In this document: positions 54,089 to 63,217 of the stretch, in pieces
Position numbering within the stretch: position 1 is the stretch's first letter
Layout of the letters: every line of letters begins with the position of its first letter
Source of the DNA: Streptomyces sp. CB01580
Lineage (GTDB): Bacteria > Actinomycetota > Actinomycetes > Streptomycetales > Streptomycetaceae
Length of the DNA stretch: 64,000 bases
Direction: 5' to 3'
Assembly (NCBI RefSeq): GCF_001905795.1
Contig: NZ_LIXJ01000002.1
Coordinates: forward strand, 124,001-188,000
Translations under genes and position numbers: made by a program
The notes under the pieces: model-generated
The model's input: only the letters and a program-made list of their open reading frames with translations
What the model was told of the DNA's origin: nothing
The model's database searches: none

Positions 54089-56230
54089 TCAGCGGCTGTA
54101 CGTCGTGCACAGGACGTTCTTGCCGCCGTCCACGTCGTAGATCCAGTAGTAGTTCCGGTCGTCCCGGCTCCGGGAGCAATAGCCCTGCGGATAGGTCTTC
54201 TGCGCCCGGTGGTACCCGGTGATCCGCAGGGTCGCGTTGAAGCCTGCGGGAACCTTCTCCGCGTCGCAGCTCCAGACGTTCATGAGGCGCGACTTGGTGA
54301 CCTTCGTGCCGCTGATCCTGGCCACGAAGCACTGGCCCGTGCGGAACTGGCGCTCCACGCACAACGACACGCCGAAGTCCGGCACCGAGCCCGAGTGGTA
54401 CCAGTACGTACGGCCGTTGCCCACCGGGCAGTCGCCGAAGCGGATCCCCTTCCGCGCGGACGTCACCCGCGTGTAGGCGTCGGCGGCCCCGCAGGACACC
54501 GTGCGCGGCACGGACGTGGACCAGTCCTCGTAGCCGTCGTCGTACGCGGTGAGGCAGTCCCCGGTCGAAACGTTGCGGAAGGCGGTGTCGGTGGCGTCGG
54601 GCGTGGGGGCGGGGTCGTCGACGGTGGAGGAGGACGAACGGGCGCCGCTTCCGGTTCCGCTGCCGCCACCGGAGGACGAGGTGTACCCGCCGCCGGACGA
54701 ACTGGTGGACGTGCTGGTGCCGCCGTCGGAGTCCGGTTTCCACGGCTGCCAGACCAGCAGCACGACGAGGATCACCGGCAGGAGCCACCAGCCGCCGGAG
54801 GAGCCGTTCCCCGTCGCCGGGGCGGCGGCACGCGAGCCGGAGCCGGCGGCCGAGCCGGAGCCCGCGCCGGGGGAGGCCGACGGGCGCGAGGACGACGAGG
54901 CCCTGGTGCGGGCCCGTTCCTGACGGAGCCGTTCCTCGCCCCGTCGCTTCTCGGCCCGTTCGGCGTCGAGCCGGGCGGCACGTTCGCGCGCGGCCCGCTT
55001 CTCGGCCCGTTCCCGTTCCGCGCGCTCGTGCTCACGGGCCGCCCGCTCCCGTTCCCGCGCCCGCTTCCGTTCCTCCTCCCGCTGCCGCTCCCGCTCGCGC
55101 TCCCGTTCCTGGGCCTTCTCCCGTTCCCGCGCCTGCTCCTGCTCCCGTTCCCGGGCCCGTTCACGCTCCTGTTCCCGTTCGCGCTGCCTGGCCCTCTCCC
55201 GTTCCGCACGTGCCCTCTCCTCCACCGCGACGTCCCCGGTGTACACACGGGTCCGGGGCGGAGGCGGCACCGCCGACGTGCGCTGGTCCACAGTCGGTTC
55301 GTCGGCGCCGGCCGTCGCGGAGCGGCGCAGTTCGTGGCCTCGTCGCTCGTACTCCTCGATCAGTGCCGTCCAGCGCGGCGGCAGCCAGCGACTCCCGCTC
55401 TGCGAGAACGGCAACCCGGCCATCGACCGTCGGAACTCGCGCAGCACGTCCGCCGGTGCGGGACGGTCCGCCGACCGCACCGCCAGACAGGGACGGATCA
55501 GCGGGACGAGGTCCTTCGGCAGCCCGTCGAGGTGCAGTTCACCGCGCTGCACCCGCCCGAGCAGCGCGAGCGTGTCGCCGTCGGCCCGGTACGGGGGCCG
55601 TCCCGTGGCCAGATGGAAGAGGGTGGCGCCCAGTGAGTACACGTCGGACGCCGCCGTCGAGCCCTCGCCACGGGCCTGCTCGGGCGAGGTGAAGGCGATG
55701 GTGCCGAGGGTGAGGCCGGTCAGGGTGAGATCGTTGGCGTGCGAGATGCCGAAATCGATCAGGCGGGGGCCGGTCAACGGCAGCAGGATGTTCTGCGGTT
55801 TCACGTCCCGGTGGACGATGTTCCCGCGATGCAGCACGACGAGCGCCTCGGCCGTCCCGGCCGCCAGCCACCGTACCGCCGATGCGGGTAACACCCCTGC
55901 GGAGCGCACCAGTTCGGACAGGGAGGGGGCGGGTATGTAGTCGATGGCCATCCAGGGGATTCCGGCGTCCGGATCGGCCTCCCGCACGCGCGCCGTGAAC
56001 GCGCTGTCGATCCGCTGCGCCACCTTCACCTCGCGGGCGAACCTGCGCCGGTCGACGGGGCCGGCCTCCCCTTCCGCCAACAGCGTCTTGACCGCTACGA
56101 GTTGTCCGTCCGCTGCCTGCGCGAGGTAGATCCGCCCCATCCCGCCGGAGGCCAGCCGCCCGAGCAGCCGGTACGCGCCGAGCGTCGCCGGATCTCTCTC
56201 GCCCAGTGCCTCCAGCCGTGGCCCCGCCAT
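54089..56230 (-). CDS. transmembrane Ser/Thr protein kinase with charged helical stalk and Cys-rich ectodomain
   Basis: A 713-residue Hanks-type kinase. The kinase domain (20-280) has the Gly loop LASGGMGRIYLA, Lys48, HRD at 140-142 (VHRDVKPQN) and DFG at 159-161; it is complete. Residues about 333-435 are nearly all Glu, Arg, Ala and Gln (RERERARQREREQERER), predicted to be a single stable alpha-helix. A Ser/Gly linker leads to one membrane helix (WWLLPVILVVLLVW, about 478-493), a Thr/Ser stalk, and an ectodomain of 170 residues with eight cysteines. No PASTA repeats. Convergent with ridA. Confidence 0.9.
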   Translation of the reverse strand: MAGPRLEALGERDPATLGAYRLLGRLASGGMGRIYLAQAADGQLVAVKTLLAEGEAGPVDRRRFAREVKVAQRIDSAFTARVREADPDAGIPWMAIDYIPAPSLSELVRSAGVLPASAVRWLAAGTAEALVVLHRGNIVHRDVKPQNILLPLTGPRLIDFGISHANDLTLTGLTLGTIAFTSPEQARGEGSTAASDVYSLGATLFHLATGRPPYRADGDTLALLGRVQRGELHLDGLPKDLVPLIRPCLAVRSADRPAPADVLREFRRSMAGLPFSQSGSRWLPPRWTALIEEYERRGHELRRSATAGADEPTVDQRTSAVPPPPRTRVYTGDVAVEERARAERERARQREREQERERAREREQEQAREREKAQERERERERQREEERKRARERERAAREHERAERERAEKRAARERAARLDAERAEKRRGEERLRQERARTRASSSSRPSASPGAGSGSAAGSGSRAAAPATGNGSSGGWWLLPVILVVLLVWQPWKPDSDGGTSTSTSSSGGGYTSSSGGGSGTGSGARSSSSTVDDPAPTPDATDTAFRNVSTGDCLTAYDDGYEDWSTSVPRTVSCGAADAYTRVTSARKGIRFGDCPVGNGRTYWYHSGSVPDFGVSLCVERQFRTGQCFVARISGTKVTKSRLMNVWSCDAEKVPAGFNATLRITGYHRAQKTYPQGYCSRSRDDRNYYWIYDVDGGKNVLCTTYSR

Positions 56231-56534
56231 GTCGCTCCCCCCGTCGCCGCATGGTGTGCCGAACAGGGTCCCACGGGAACCCCGCGGCCGTCCCGTGCCG
56301 CGACGGCGCGACATCCATGACGGGCTCGTTCGGGCCGGGGGGTGTGGAAGCGCGCGCCGGGCACGAGCCCGGCTCCCCTCCGCGCACCGCACGTCGCGCG
56401 CCGCCGGACCGCTCGCTCAGTCGTCCCCCCTCCAGTACATGGGACCGCTCTGCATCCCGTAGTACCCCTTCGCGACATAGGGCGCGGGTTCTGAAGCCGC
56501 GCGGCACTGCACGGCGGAAACCCTCTGACACACG

Positions 56535-56568
56535 CAGCAGCGCCGCCGGGGGAGCGGCGGCGCTGCTG
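56535..56568 (-). terminator. hairpin after the chitinase gene
   Basis: CAGCAGCGCCGCC and its complement (13 bp perfect) with an 8-nt loop, 38 nt beyond the chitinase stop. The remainder of the 376-bp spacer 56231-56606 includes the kinase upstream region and no gene that I can support. Confidence 0.8.
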
Positions 56569-56606
56569 GTCAGGGATGCTGCACGGCGGTCGACGCCGTG
56601 GCGGGG

Positions 56607-58343
56607 TTACGGCAGTCCGTGGACGTGCGGGGCCACCGCGTTCGACCAGGCGTTGCCCGACTTGGCGTCCCAGTTGGTCGACCAGGTCATCGCGCCGCGG
56701 ATGCCCGGGTACTTCTTCGAGGGCTTGAAGTTGCCGCAGTCGGTGCCCGAGGCCAGGCAGTCCAGGGCCGCGTTCACGACCGACGGGGAGACGTAGCCGC
56801 CGCCCGCGCCGCTGGTGGAGGCGGGGAGGCCGAGGCCGACCTGCGACGGGTCGAGGCCGCCCTCCAGCTGGATGCAGGCGAGCGCGGTCAGGAAGTCCAC
56901 CGAGCCCTGCGAGTACACCTTGCCGTCGCAGCCGAGCATGGAACCGCTGTTGTAGTACTGCGTGTTGACGACGGTCAGGATGTCCTTGACGTTGAGCGCC
57001 GTCTTGAAGTACTCGCCCGAGGTCGACTGCATGTCGATCGTCTGCGGCGCCATCGTGATGACGAGGCCGGAGCCCACCTTCTGCGACAGCAGGCGCAGCG
57101 CCTTCGTCATGTACGTGGAGTTGAGGCCGTTCTCCAGGTCGATGTCGACGCCGGTGAAGCCGTACTCCTGGATGAGGGTGTGGATCGAGTTCGCGAAGTT
57201 GGTGGCGGAGGCGTCGTTGTTGACCGAGACGGTCCCCTTCTCGCCGCCGACCGAGATGATGACGTTCTTCCCGGCGGCCTGCTTGGCCTTGATGTCGGCC
57301 TTGAACTGGTCGACGGTGTAACCGTTCAGCCCGGCCGTGTCCAGGTTGAAGGTGACGGCGCCCGGCGTGGTCGTGGCGTCGGCGAAGGAGACCGCGATGA
57401 TGTCGTAGTTCGCGGGCACGTCGCTGAGCTTCTGCACGGTCGCGCCGTTGTTGAAGTTCTGCCAGTAGCCGGTCACCGCGTGCTTGGGCACGGAGGGGTT
57501 CGGGTTGGGGGTGCCGCCGCCGTCCTTGGCCGTACGGGCGCTGACGGAAGCGGACTTGACGGACTCGCCGGCCGCGTTGGTGGCGGTCACGGCGAACTGG
57601 TACGCCGTGTCGGCGGCCAGGCCCGTGATGGTGGCGGAGGTCCCGGTGGCCGTGGTGGCCTTGGCGCCGTCCTTGTAGACCGTGTAGCCGGTCGCGCCGG
57701 ACACCGCGTTCCAGGAGAGCGACACGGAGGAGGTCGTGGCCGTGCCGACCGCGAGACCGGCGGGCGCGCCGGGCACCTGCGGCGTCTCGCCGCCACCGTC
57801 GCCGCCGTCGGGGCCGCTGACCGAGACGTCGTCGACCAGGTAGGGGGCCTGCCCGTACCAGCCGTGCGTGTACACCGTGACCGAGGTGGTGCTCGGGCCG
57901 GTCTTGAACGTGGTCGTCAGCCGGGTCCAGCCGGTGGAGCCGGGCGACCAGGTGGAGACGTCGGTGGTCCCGGTGCCGTCGGCGCCGAGGTACGCGTATC
58001 CGCCCTGCACCCAGGAGCTGAGCGTGTAGGTCGAGTCCGGCTTCACCTTGACGGTCTGGGAGCAGCGCGCGTTGTCCGCTCCGGCCGGGGTGGCCTTGAG
58101 GGCGCCGGTGCCGCCGTGCACGGGGGAGGAGACCACCTCGCCGGTGCCGCCGGAACACGTCCAGTCGGCCAGCCCCGCCTCGAAGCCCGGGTTCTTGGCG
58201 ACATTGACGTCGGCGGCCTGGGCGCTGCCGACGAGGGCGGTGGCGGTGAGCGCGCCGGCCGCGAGGACGGCCATCGCGGTGCCGAGCAGCGGCCGGGTGT
58301 GGCGCATCCGGGCTCTGGGCCCGTGGGCGGGGGAGAGTTCCAC
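56607..58343 (-). CDS. secreted family 18 chitinase with carbohydrate-binding and FnIII modules
   Basis: A 578-residue exoenzyme degrading chitin. Signal peptide ends ALVGSAQA (cleavage near 43). A carbohydrate-binding beta-sandwich (NPGFEAGLADWTCSGGTGEV, 48-190) is followed by an FnIII domain (197-285) and the GH18 barrel (about 296-578) with the catalytic GVDIDLENG (DxxDxDxE type) and MTWSTNWD near the end. The GTG start has GGAGG at 7 nt; ATG 58307 would shorten the signal. A DasR-type control region lies 350 bp upstream. Confidence 0.94.
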   Translation of the reverse strand: MELSPAHGPRARMRHTRPLLGTAMAVLAAGALTATALVGSAQAADVNVAKNPGFEAGLADWTCSGGTGEVVSSPVHGGTGALKATPAGADNARCSQTVKVKPDSTYTLSSWVQGGYAYLGADGTGTTDVSTWSPGSTGWTRLTTTFKTGPSTTSVTVYTHGWYGQAPYLVDDVSVSGPDGGDGGGETPQVPGAPAGLAVGTATTSSVSLSWNAVSGATGYTVYKDGAKATTATGTSATITGLAADTAYQFAVTATNAAGESVKSASVSARTAKDGGGTPNPNPSVPKHAVTGYWQNFNNGATVQKLSDVPANYDIIAVSFADATTTPGAVTFNLDTAGLNGYTVDQFKADIKAKQAAGKNVIISVGGEKGTVSVNNDASATNFANSIHTLIQEYGFTGVDIDLENGLNSTYMTKALRLLSQKVGSGLVITMAPQTIDMQSTSGEYFKTALNVKDILTVVNTQYYNSGSMLGCDGKVYSQGSVDFLTALACIQLEGGLDPSQVGLGLPASTSGAGGGYVSPSVVNAALDCLASGTDCGNFKPSKKYPGIRGAMTWSTNWDAKSGNAWSNAVAPHVHGLP

Positions 58344-58690
58344 TGTGCTGCCTCCGTGGGGGAGTCGGGGGGAATCGGACGGTGAGGGCCGACGGGTGGG
58401 GGCCGACGGGTGGGGAAGGCGGACGCGGCACACGGGCCGCTGTCCGGGGGTGGACCGGAGGGCGGGCGGGGCGGGTTGACGGGCGGTCGGTGCTGCGGCG
58501 GTGTGTCCCCGGAGCACGGAAATGGGGTGAGGCTCGGGGACGAGGCCGGGGATGGGGGACGACTGGCGGGGAAGTAGGGGGAAACGGGGGCGTGTTCGGC
58601 CGTGTCGGCCGGCGGTACCGCTGCTGTCCGGGGAGTGACGGGGGGATGGAGGGGCGGGGATCCGGACGGCGGCGGTCGCCGCTGGCCGCT
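58344..58690 (-). promoter_or_regulatory. long C-rich 5' leader of the chitinase transcript
   Basis: If transcription starts near 58685 the leader is about 340 nt. On the RNA strand it is C-rich and G-poor in several blocks (for example complement of 58535-58600), without strong hairpins. It carries no convincing ORF. This could be a Rho-utilisation region, or simply spacer. Confidence 0.35.
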
Positions 58691-58695
58691 AAAGC

Positions 58696-58725
58696 TGGTC
58701 CAGACCAATCGAGTTGTCAAGACCT
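58696..58725 (-). promoter_or_regulatory. chitinase promoter: DasR-like direct repeats and TTGACA
   Basis: TGGTCCAGACCA (58696-58707) and TTGTCAAGACCT (58714-58725) are the pair of 12-bp direct repeats characteristic of Streptomyces chitinase promoters; the first matches the DasR site TGGTCTAGACCA except at one position. TTGACA (complement of 58715-58720) is embedded in the second, so a bound repressor would cover the -35 box. Confidence 0.75.
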
Positions 58726-59231
58726 CTGGCAGCGACCGCAGTCGGGCGCCCGCCCGCCGGGCCGGATTCCCAGTCGCCCCGCCGTTCGTTCGCGAACGTC
58801 CCGTGAACACCCCGCGAACCCTTCACGATCACCGCCGCGCCTCCATGAATTGACGTTTTGTTGACCCTGCCCTGCCCCGTGCGGGTGACGTGGTCCGGGT
58901 GCTCGGACAGTGACCGCCCGCCCGCCGCCGGGTCGTCGGGTGCGCCGGTTCCGCATCCGGCCTGACATGCGGAGACGAATTCGGGCTCGCGGGCCGCCGG
59001 AAGGCCGATCCGTAACTCTCCGCAGTGGTACAGAAGTTAACGATTTTCGATTTGATCCGATTTGACGCGCGGGCGTTGACCCGAGGTCTTCCTCACGTTG
59101 TCGTACTGGCCTCCGGAAAGTGTTCTCTGCCAGGTAAGACGTGGATAAAGTGCTGAGGCAGAGCGCGGATCAGAAGTAATTGCGGCCGGCGTCATGACCG
59201 ATGTTTGGCCGGAGTTGAAACGGGGAACGGT
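58726..59231. other. 506-bp divergent spacer between chitinase and the pilus locus
   Basis: From about 59020 to 59200 the GC falls markedly (GTTAACGATTTTCGATTTG, three GATTT copies). This should contain the promoter of the pilus operon; TTGACC at about 59084 is the only -35-like box and no spacing-correct -10 is convincing. No small gene was found. Confidence 0.4.
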
Positions 59232-60116
59232 GTGCCGACCGCAATAGCAGTGACAAGTGCTGATCTGGTACTGCCTCCGACCGACCAGCAGACGCCGACC
59301 GCCGCGCTGCTGCAGGCTCCGGATGCCCAGCCGCTGGAGATGGCCATCGGGGACATGCACGTGCTGCTGGAGCAGCACGGCTACGTCGTCGTTGTCTACC
59401 CGAGTAGCATCGCTCCCGTCCATGAACGTCGGCTATACTCCGTGCGTTCCGTTCTGGAGAGCGATCGCATCGCTCTGCTCAAGGTGGACCTTCCTCCACT
59501 GGGCGTCGCCGTGCTCGTGCGGCAACTGCGCCAGTTGTCCATCTGCGACTTCAGCCCGGGAGTGGTCGCCTCCGCCGCCCGGCTGCTGTCCCACTACATC
59601 CATGCGGGCGCGCTGCTGCACTCCGTCACCAAGTTCGACAGGGTTCCGGTCGACCTCCGCACCCATGCCAAGTCCTGGGTGCCCGGCTCCCAGTTCGCGG
59701 TGGTCGCGAGTCCGGAGCCACAGCTCGTCACGATCGGCCCGAAGGCGGAACCGCCGACCGGCCCGGAATTCCCCACCGAACTGATGACCGCCAAGGGGCA
59801 GTCGCAGTCCGAGTGGGTCAAACAGACCCTCGCGCCCGCGTGGAAGGTCCAGACCGTTCACGAGGCCGCACTTCCCTCCGGCTCCCCCGGCTGGTGGGGA
59901 ACCGGAAAGCTGGTGGAATTCGCCGCCTATCTGTCAGACATCTCCGTCCTGTACCAACTGGTGTGCTCCGTGCGTCGGGACATCTGCCGCTGGTGCGGAA
60001 TGGAACTCATAGGTGACCTCTGCGGGTTCTGCTCCTCGCCGCTGCCCGCGGCGGAGAACCGAATGCCACATGCCGGTGTCCTCAGCCACGGAGCGCCCGC
60101 ACCACCACGGTCCTAG
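59232..60116 (+). CDS. zinc-ribbon-ending protein heading the Flp/Tad locus
   Basis: A 294-residue cytosolic protein not recognised by function. The body is alpha/beta (MAIGDMHVLLEQHGYVVVVYPSS, LLKVDLPPLGVAVLVRQLRQL). The C-terminus has CRWCGMELIGDLCGFC, two CxxC pairs 9 residues apart, a treble-clef-like zinc ribbon. GTG 59232 is chosen with GGGGA 5 nt upstream; a TTG at 59205 also exists. It is 75 nt before cpaB and in the same direction, so a structural or regulatory role in the pilus operon is inferred. Confidence 0.75.
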   Translation: MPTAIAVTSADLVLPPTDQQTPTAALLQAPDAQPLEMAIGDMHVLLEQHGYVVVVYPSSIAPVHERRLYSVRSVLESDRIALLKVDLPPLGVAVLVRQLRQLSICDFSPGVVASAARLLSHYIHAGALLHSVTKFDRVPVDLRTHAKSWVPGSQFAVVASPEPQLVTIGPKAEPPTGPEFPTELMTAKGQSQSEWVKQTLAPAWKVQTVHEAALPSGSPGWWGTGKLVEFAAYLSDISVLYQLVCSVRRDICRWCGMELIGDLCGFCSSPLPAAENRMPHAGVLSHGAPAPPRS

Positions 60117-60191
60117 CGCTTCCGCTTTCCTCCGTGGACGCCCTCCTGTCCGCTGCCCCACGCATCCGAATCGAACGAGGTTGTCCGGCCC

Positions 60192-60899
60192 ATGAACTCC
60201 CGCCAGCGCCGCGGCGTGATACTCCTGCTCCTGTCGGTTCTGTGCGCCTTCGGCGCCTTCGCCGGCGTGCTCTCGGTGATCAGCGACGTCAACTCCAAGG
60301 TGGGCCCCGAGGTTTCGGCCTACCAGCTCAAGTCCGACGTCGCCCCCTACACCGCCCTGTCGTCCGGGCAGTTCGAGAAGATCTCGATGCCCAAGCGCTG
60401 GCTCTCCACGAATGCCGTGACCGACCTCTCCGAGGTGAACGGCAAGATCGCCGTCACCCAGCTGCGCAAGGGCTCCCTGCTCCAGTCCGACATGATGCAG
60501 AAGCGCCCCGAACTCCAGCCCGGGGAGCAGGAGATCGCCATCATGATCGACGCCGCGACCGGCGTCGCCGGCAAGATCACGCCCGGTGCCACCGTCAACA
60601 TCTACGCCACGTTCGCCGGTGAACGCGACGGGGATCCCTCCCAGTCGAAGGTCATCGTCTCCAACGCCAAGGTGCTGGACGTCGGCAAGCTGACGGCCCT
60701 GGAGCCGAGCCGCGACGGCAAGTCCAACATGGGCACCGAGGCCGTCCCAATCACCTTCGCCCTGAACACGCTCGACACCCAGCGCATCGCCTACGCCGAG
60801 TCCTTCGCGCAGCACGTACGCCTCGCGCTCCTGGCCTCCGGAAGCGACAGCACCATCCGTCCGGGCGACCGCACCTACACGCTCGACAAGGACAAGTGA
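60192..60899 (+). CDS. cpaB: Flp pilus assembly protein CpaB/RcpC
   Basis: A 235-residue protein with one N-terminal membrane helix (GVILLLLSVLCAFGAFAGVLS) and an extracytoplasmic SAF-like domain (PYTALSSGQFEKISMPKRW, QLRKGSLLQSDM), then VNIYATF. This is the CpaB/RcpC family associated with the Flp/Tad secretion channel; in monoderm actinobacteria it probably sits on the outer face of the membrane. Eight-nt gap to the TadZ gene. Confidence 0.88.
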   Translation: MNSRQRRGVILLLLSVLCAFGAFAGVLSVISDVNSKVGPEVSAYQLKSDVAPYTALSSGQFEKISMPKRWLSTNAVTDLSEVNGKIAVTQLRKGSLLQSDMMQKRPELQPGEQEIAIMIDAATGVAGKITPGATVNIYATFAGERDGDPSQSKVIVSNAKVLDVGKLTALEPSRDGKSNMGTEAVPITFALNTLDTQRIAYAESFAQHVRLALLASGSDSTIRPGDRTYTLDKDK

Positions 60900-60906
60900 G
60901 GATCGG

Positions 60907-62211
60907 ATGACCACGAGGATCCTCCCGGCCGTCGGTGACGTCGACGCGGCCAGATCCGTCACCACCCTGCTCAGCCAGCTCCCCGACGCCGAACCGGCCG
61001 CTCCGGTCGGCGACTCGACGCAGCTCATCGACACCCTCGCCCGGCTGGCCGGCGAGTCGCTCGACGAGCTGCCCGAGGTCGTGCTGGTCCACGAGCGGAT
61101 CGGTCCGGTGCCGGCACTGGAACTGATCCGGGAGGTCTCGCTGCGCTTCCCCGCGATCGGGGTCGTGCTGATCACCGCCGACGTCACCCCCGGCCTGTTC
61201 TCGTCCGCGATGGAATCGGGTGCGCGAGGCGTCGTCACCCTGCCCCTGAGCTACGAGGAACTCGTCAACCGCGTCCAGTCCGCGGCCCAGTGGTCCGCGG
61301 GCGTGCGGCGTCATCTGAGCACCGGCGCCGAGGTCTTCACCGGCCCCGGCGGCGCCGTCGTCACGGTCAGCGGCGCCAAGGGCGGCGTCGGGACCACCGT
61401 CACCGCCGTACAACTCGCCCTGGCGGCCCAGGCGTCCGGGCGCAATGTCGCCCTGGTCGACATGGACCTCCAGGCGGGCGACGTCGGCTCGTACCTCGAC
61501 GTGCAGTTCCGGCGGTCCGTCGTCGACCTCTCCACGATCAACGACATCACGCCGCGCGTCCTGTCCGACGTCGTCTTCACCCACGGCACCGGACTGTCCC
61601 TGCTCCTGGCACCGGGCGAGGGCGAGAGCGCCGAGGAGGTCAGCGACCGCTCGGCCCGGCAGATCGTGAGCGCGCTGCGCACACGCTACGAGGTCGTGGT
61701 GATCGACTGCGGCAGCCAGCTGCAGGGCGCGAACGCGGCGGCCATCGAGATGGCCGACACCGCCCTGCTGGTCACCACCCCGGACGTCATCGCGGTGCGC
61801 GGTGCCAAGCGTCTCGTACGGATGTGGGACCGGCTCCAGATCCGCAAGGCGGAGGAGACGGTCACCCTCGTCAACCGCTTCACCCGCAACACCGAGATCC
61901 AGCCACCCCTCGTCGAGAAGATCACCGGAACGCGGATGGCCGAGACGGCCGTTCCCGCCAACTTCAAGGAACTCCAGGCCGTCGTCGACGCCGGCCGACT
62001 CCACGAGCTCGACTCCAAGAGCACGGTCAAACAGGCCCTCTGGGCCCTTGCGGGCGAGCTCGGCATCGTCAAGGTTCCTGAGAAGCCGGAGAAGAACGGC
62101 GCGAGGAGCGGCGCGAAGTTCAAGAACGACCGGGGCTCGATCGGCCGCCCACGCGGTGGCCGACGCGACGGCGACTCCCGGAACCGGGCGACGACCAAGG
62201 GGGCAAGTTGA
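60907..62211 (+). CDS. tadZ: TadZ/CpaE-type pilus-localising ATPase
   Basis: A 434-residue protein. Residues 1-130 are an atypical response-receiver domain (ILPAVGDVDAARSVTTLLSQL) as in TadZ/CpaE; residues 147-390 are a MinD/ParA ATPase with the deviant Walker A SGAKGGVGTTVTAVQLA (about 154-170) and DMDLQAGDVGSYLDV. The C-terminal tail is basic and disordered. It places the Tad machine at the cell pole or wall. Stop overlaps nothing; the next gene begins 3 nt on. Confidence 0.9.
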   Translation: MTTRILPAVGDVDAARSVTTLLSQLPDAEPAAPVGDSTQLIDTLARLAGESLDELPEVVLVHERIGPVPALELIREVSLRFPAIGVVLITADVTPGLFSSAMESGARGVVTLPLSYEELVNRVQSAAQWSAGVRRHLSTGAEVFTGPGGAVVTVSGAKGGVGTTVTAVQLALAAQASGRNVALVDMDLQAGDVGSYLDVQFRRSVVDLSTINDITPRVLSDVVFTHGTGLSLLLAPGEGESAEEVSDRSARQIVSALRTRYEVVVIDCGSQLQGANAAAIEMADTALLVTTPDVIAVRGAKRLVRMWDRLQIRKAEETVTLVNRFTRNTEIQPPLVEKITGTRMAETAVPANFKELQAVVDAGRLHELDSKSTVKQALWALAGELGIVKVPEKPEKNGARSGAKFKNDRGSIGRPRGGRRDGDSRNRATTKGAS

Positions 62212-62214
62212 CCA

Positions 62215-62748
62215 ATGGCACTCACCGAGACGACAGACACGGGGATACCGGGAAGGCATCGCGCCGATCCTTCCCGGCCGGGCGCCCACGGGGTCTCCCG
62301 GGTGCGCGGCCGGTCGCGTGACGGGCTGAACGGACGCGAGCGGGCGCACGGGCGGTCGCTGCTGCGTGAGCGGATGTCCGGGCGCGAGCGCGACCGGGGC
62401 CAGACCGCGATCGAGGGCCTGGGCATGACCCCGCTGATCATCCTGCTCGGCATCGCGCTCTGGCAGTGCGCCCTGATCGGCTACACCTTCTCCCTCGCGG
62501 GCAACGCCGCCGACCAGGCGGCGCACCAGGGTGCCATCACGGAGGGGACCCGGACGCTGGAATGCCAGGAGGCGGCCAGGAAGGACCTCCCGGACGCCTG
62601 GGAGGAGACGATGAGGACGACGTGCAGGCGGACCTCGTCGGGCATGTACACGGCCCAGGTCAGGCTCAAGGTGCCGGTGCTGGCGCCGGGAGTGCTCAAC
62701 TGGCCGTTCACCGTCACAGGCCACGGCGCGTACCCGATGGAGGGCTGA
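62215..62748 (+). CDS. TadE-like pseudopilin
   Basis: A 177-residue protein. A 65-residue Arg/Gly/Asp-rich N-terminal tail precedes GQTAIEGLGMTPLIILLGIALWQ, the TadE signature with the conserved glutamate (processing site ahead of the helix), and then a beta-rich outer domain with two cysteines (LECQEAARKD, TTCRRT). Typical TadE tails are much shorter, so the start may be later, for example ATG 62374 region. In series with the other pilus genes. Confidence 0.82.
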   Translation: MALTETTDTGIPGRHRADPSRPGAHGVSRVRGRSRDGLNGRERAHGRSLLRERMSGRERDRGQTAIEGLGMTPLIILLGIALWQCALIGYTFSLAGNAADQAAHQGAITEGTRTLECQEAARKDLPDAWEETMRTTCRRTSSGMYTAQVRLKVPVLAPGVLNWPFTVTGHGAYPMEG

Positions 62749-62751
62749 GCG

Positions 62752-63150
62752 ATGAGCGTGCGCACATCCGGCGGCACGGCCCCGGACACCACTGAGGCCA
62801 CCCGTCGCGACCGCGGACAGGTCGCCATCGAGTACCTGGGCTTCCTGCCCCTGCTGCTCCTGGTCGGCCTCCTCGCGATCCAGACCGGCATCGCCGCGTA
62901 CGCCGCCAACCAGGCGGGCACCGGGGCCCGTGCGGGGGCCCGCGCGGCCAGCATGTCCATGGGCGGTTGCGACAAGGGAGCGGCCAGGGACGCGATGAGC
63001 GGCTGGACCGCCAAGCGGGCCAAATTCCGCCCAGGCGGCTCCTCCTTCGACGAGGTCACCTGCACGGTCAGGGTCGAAGTGCCCGACATCATCCCCGGCG
63101 TCAACATCTGGGGCACGGCCGAACGCAGCTCCACGATGCCCCGCACCTGA
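62752..63150 (+). CDS. TadE-like pseudopilin (second)
   Basis: A 132-residue protein: DRGQVAIEYLGFLPLLLLVGLLAIQTGIAAYA is the TadE helix with Glu at position +5 of the processed form, and an outer domain with two cysteines (GGCDKGAARD, VTCTVRVEVP). It starts 3 nt after the previous gene. Together the two form minor subunits of the Flp fibre. Confidence 0.85.
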   Translation: MSVRTSGGTAPDTTEATRRDRGQVAIEYLGFLPLLLLVGLLAIQTGIAAYAANQAGTGARAGARAASMSMGGCDKGAARDAMSGWTAKRAKFRPGGSSFDEVTCTVRVEVPDIIPGVNIWGTAERSSTMPRT

Positions 63151-63217
63151 CCCCGGGCCGTACGGCACGGCCGTCCCGTAGGCGGTTCAACAAGCAAGTC
63201 GGAACGAGGAGTGAGCA

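Noticed and set aside
60751-63168. Open frame of 805 codons on the minus strand in the pilus locus
   Set aside because: Shadow of tadZ and the tadE genes, which show clear family signatures.
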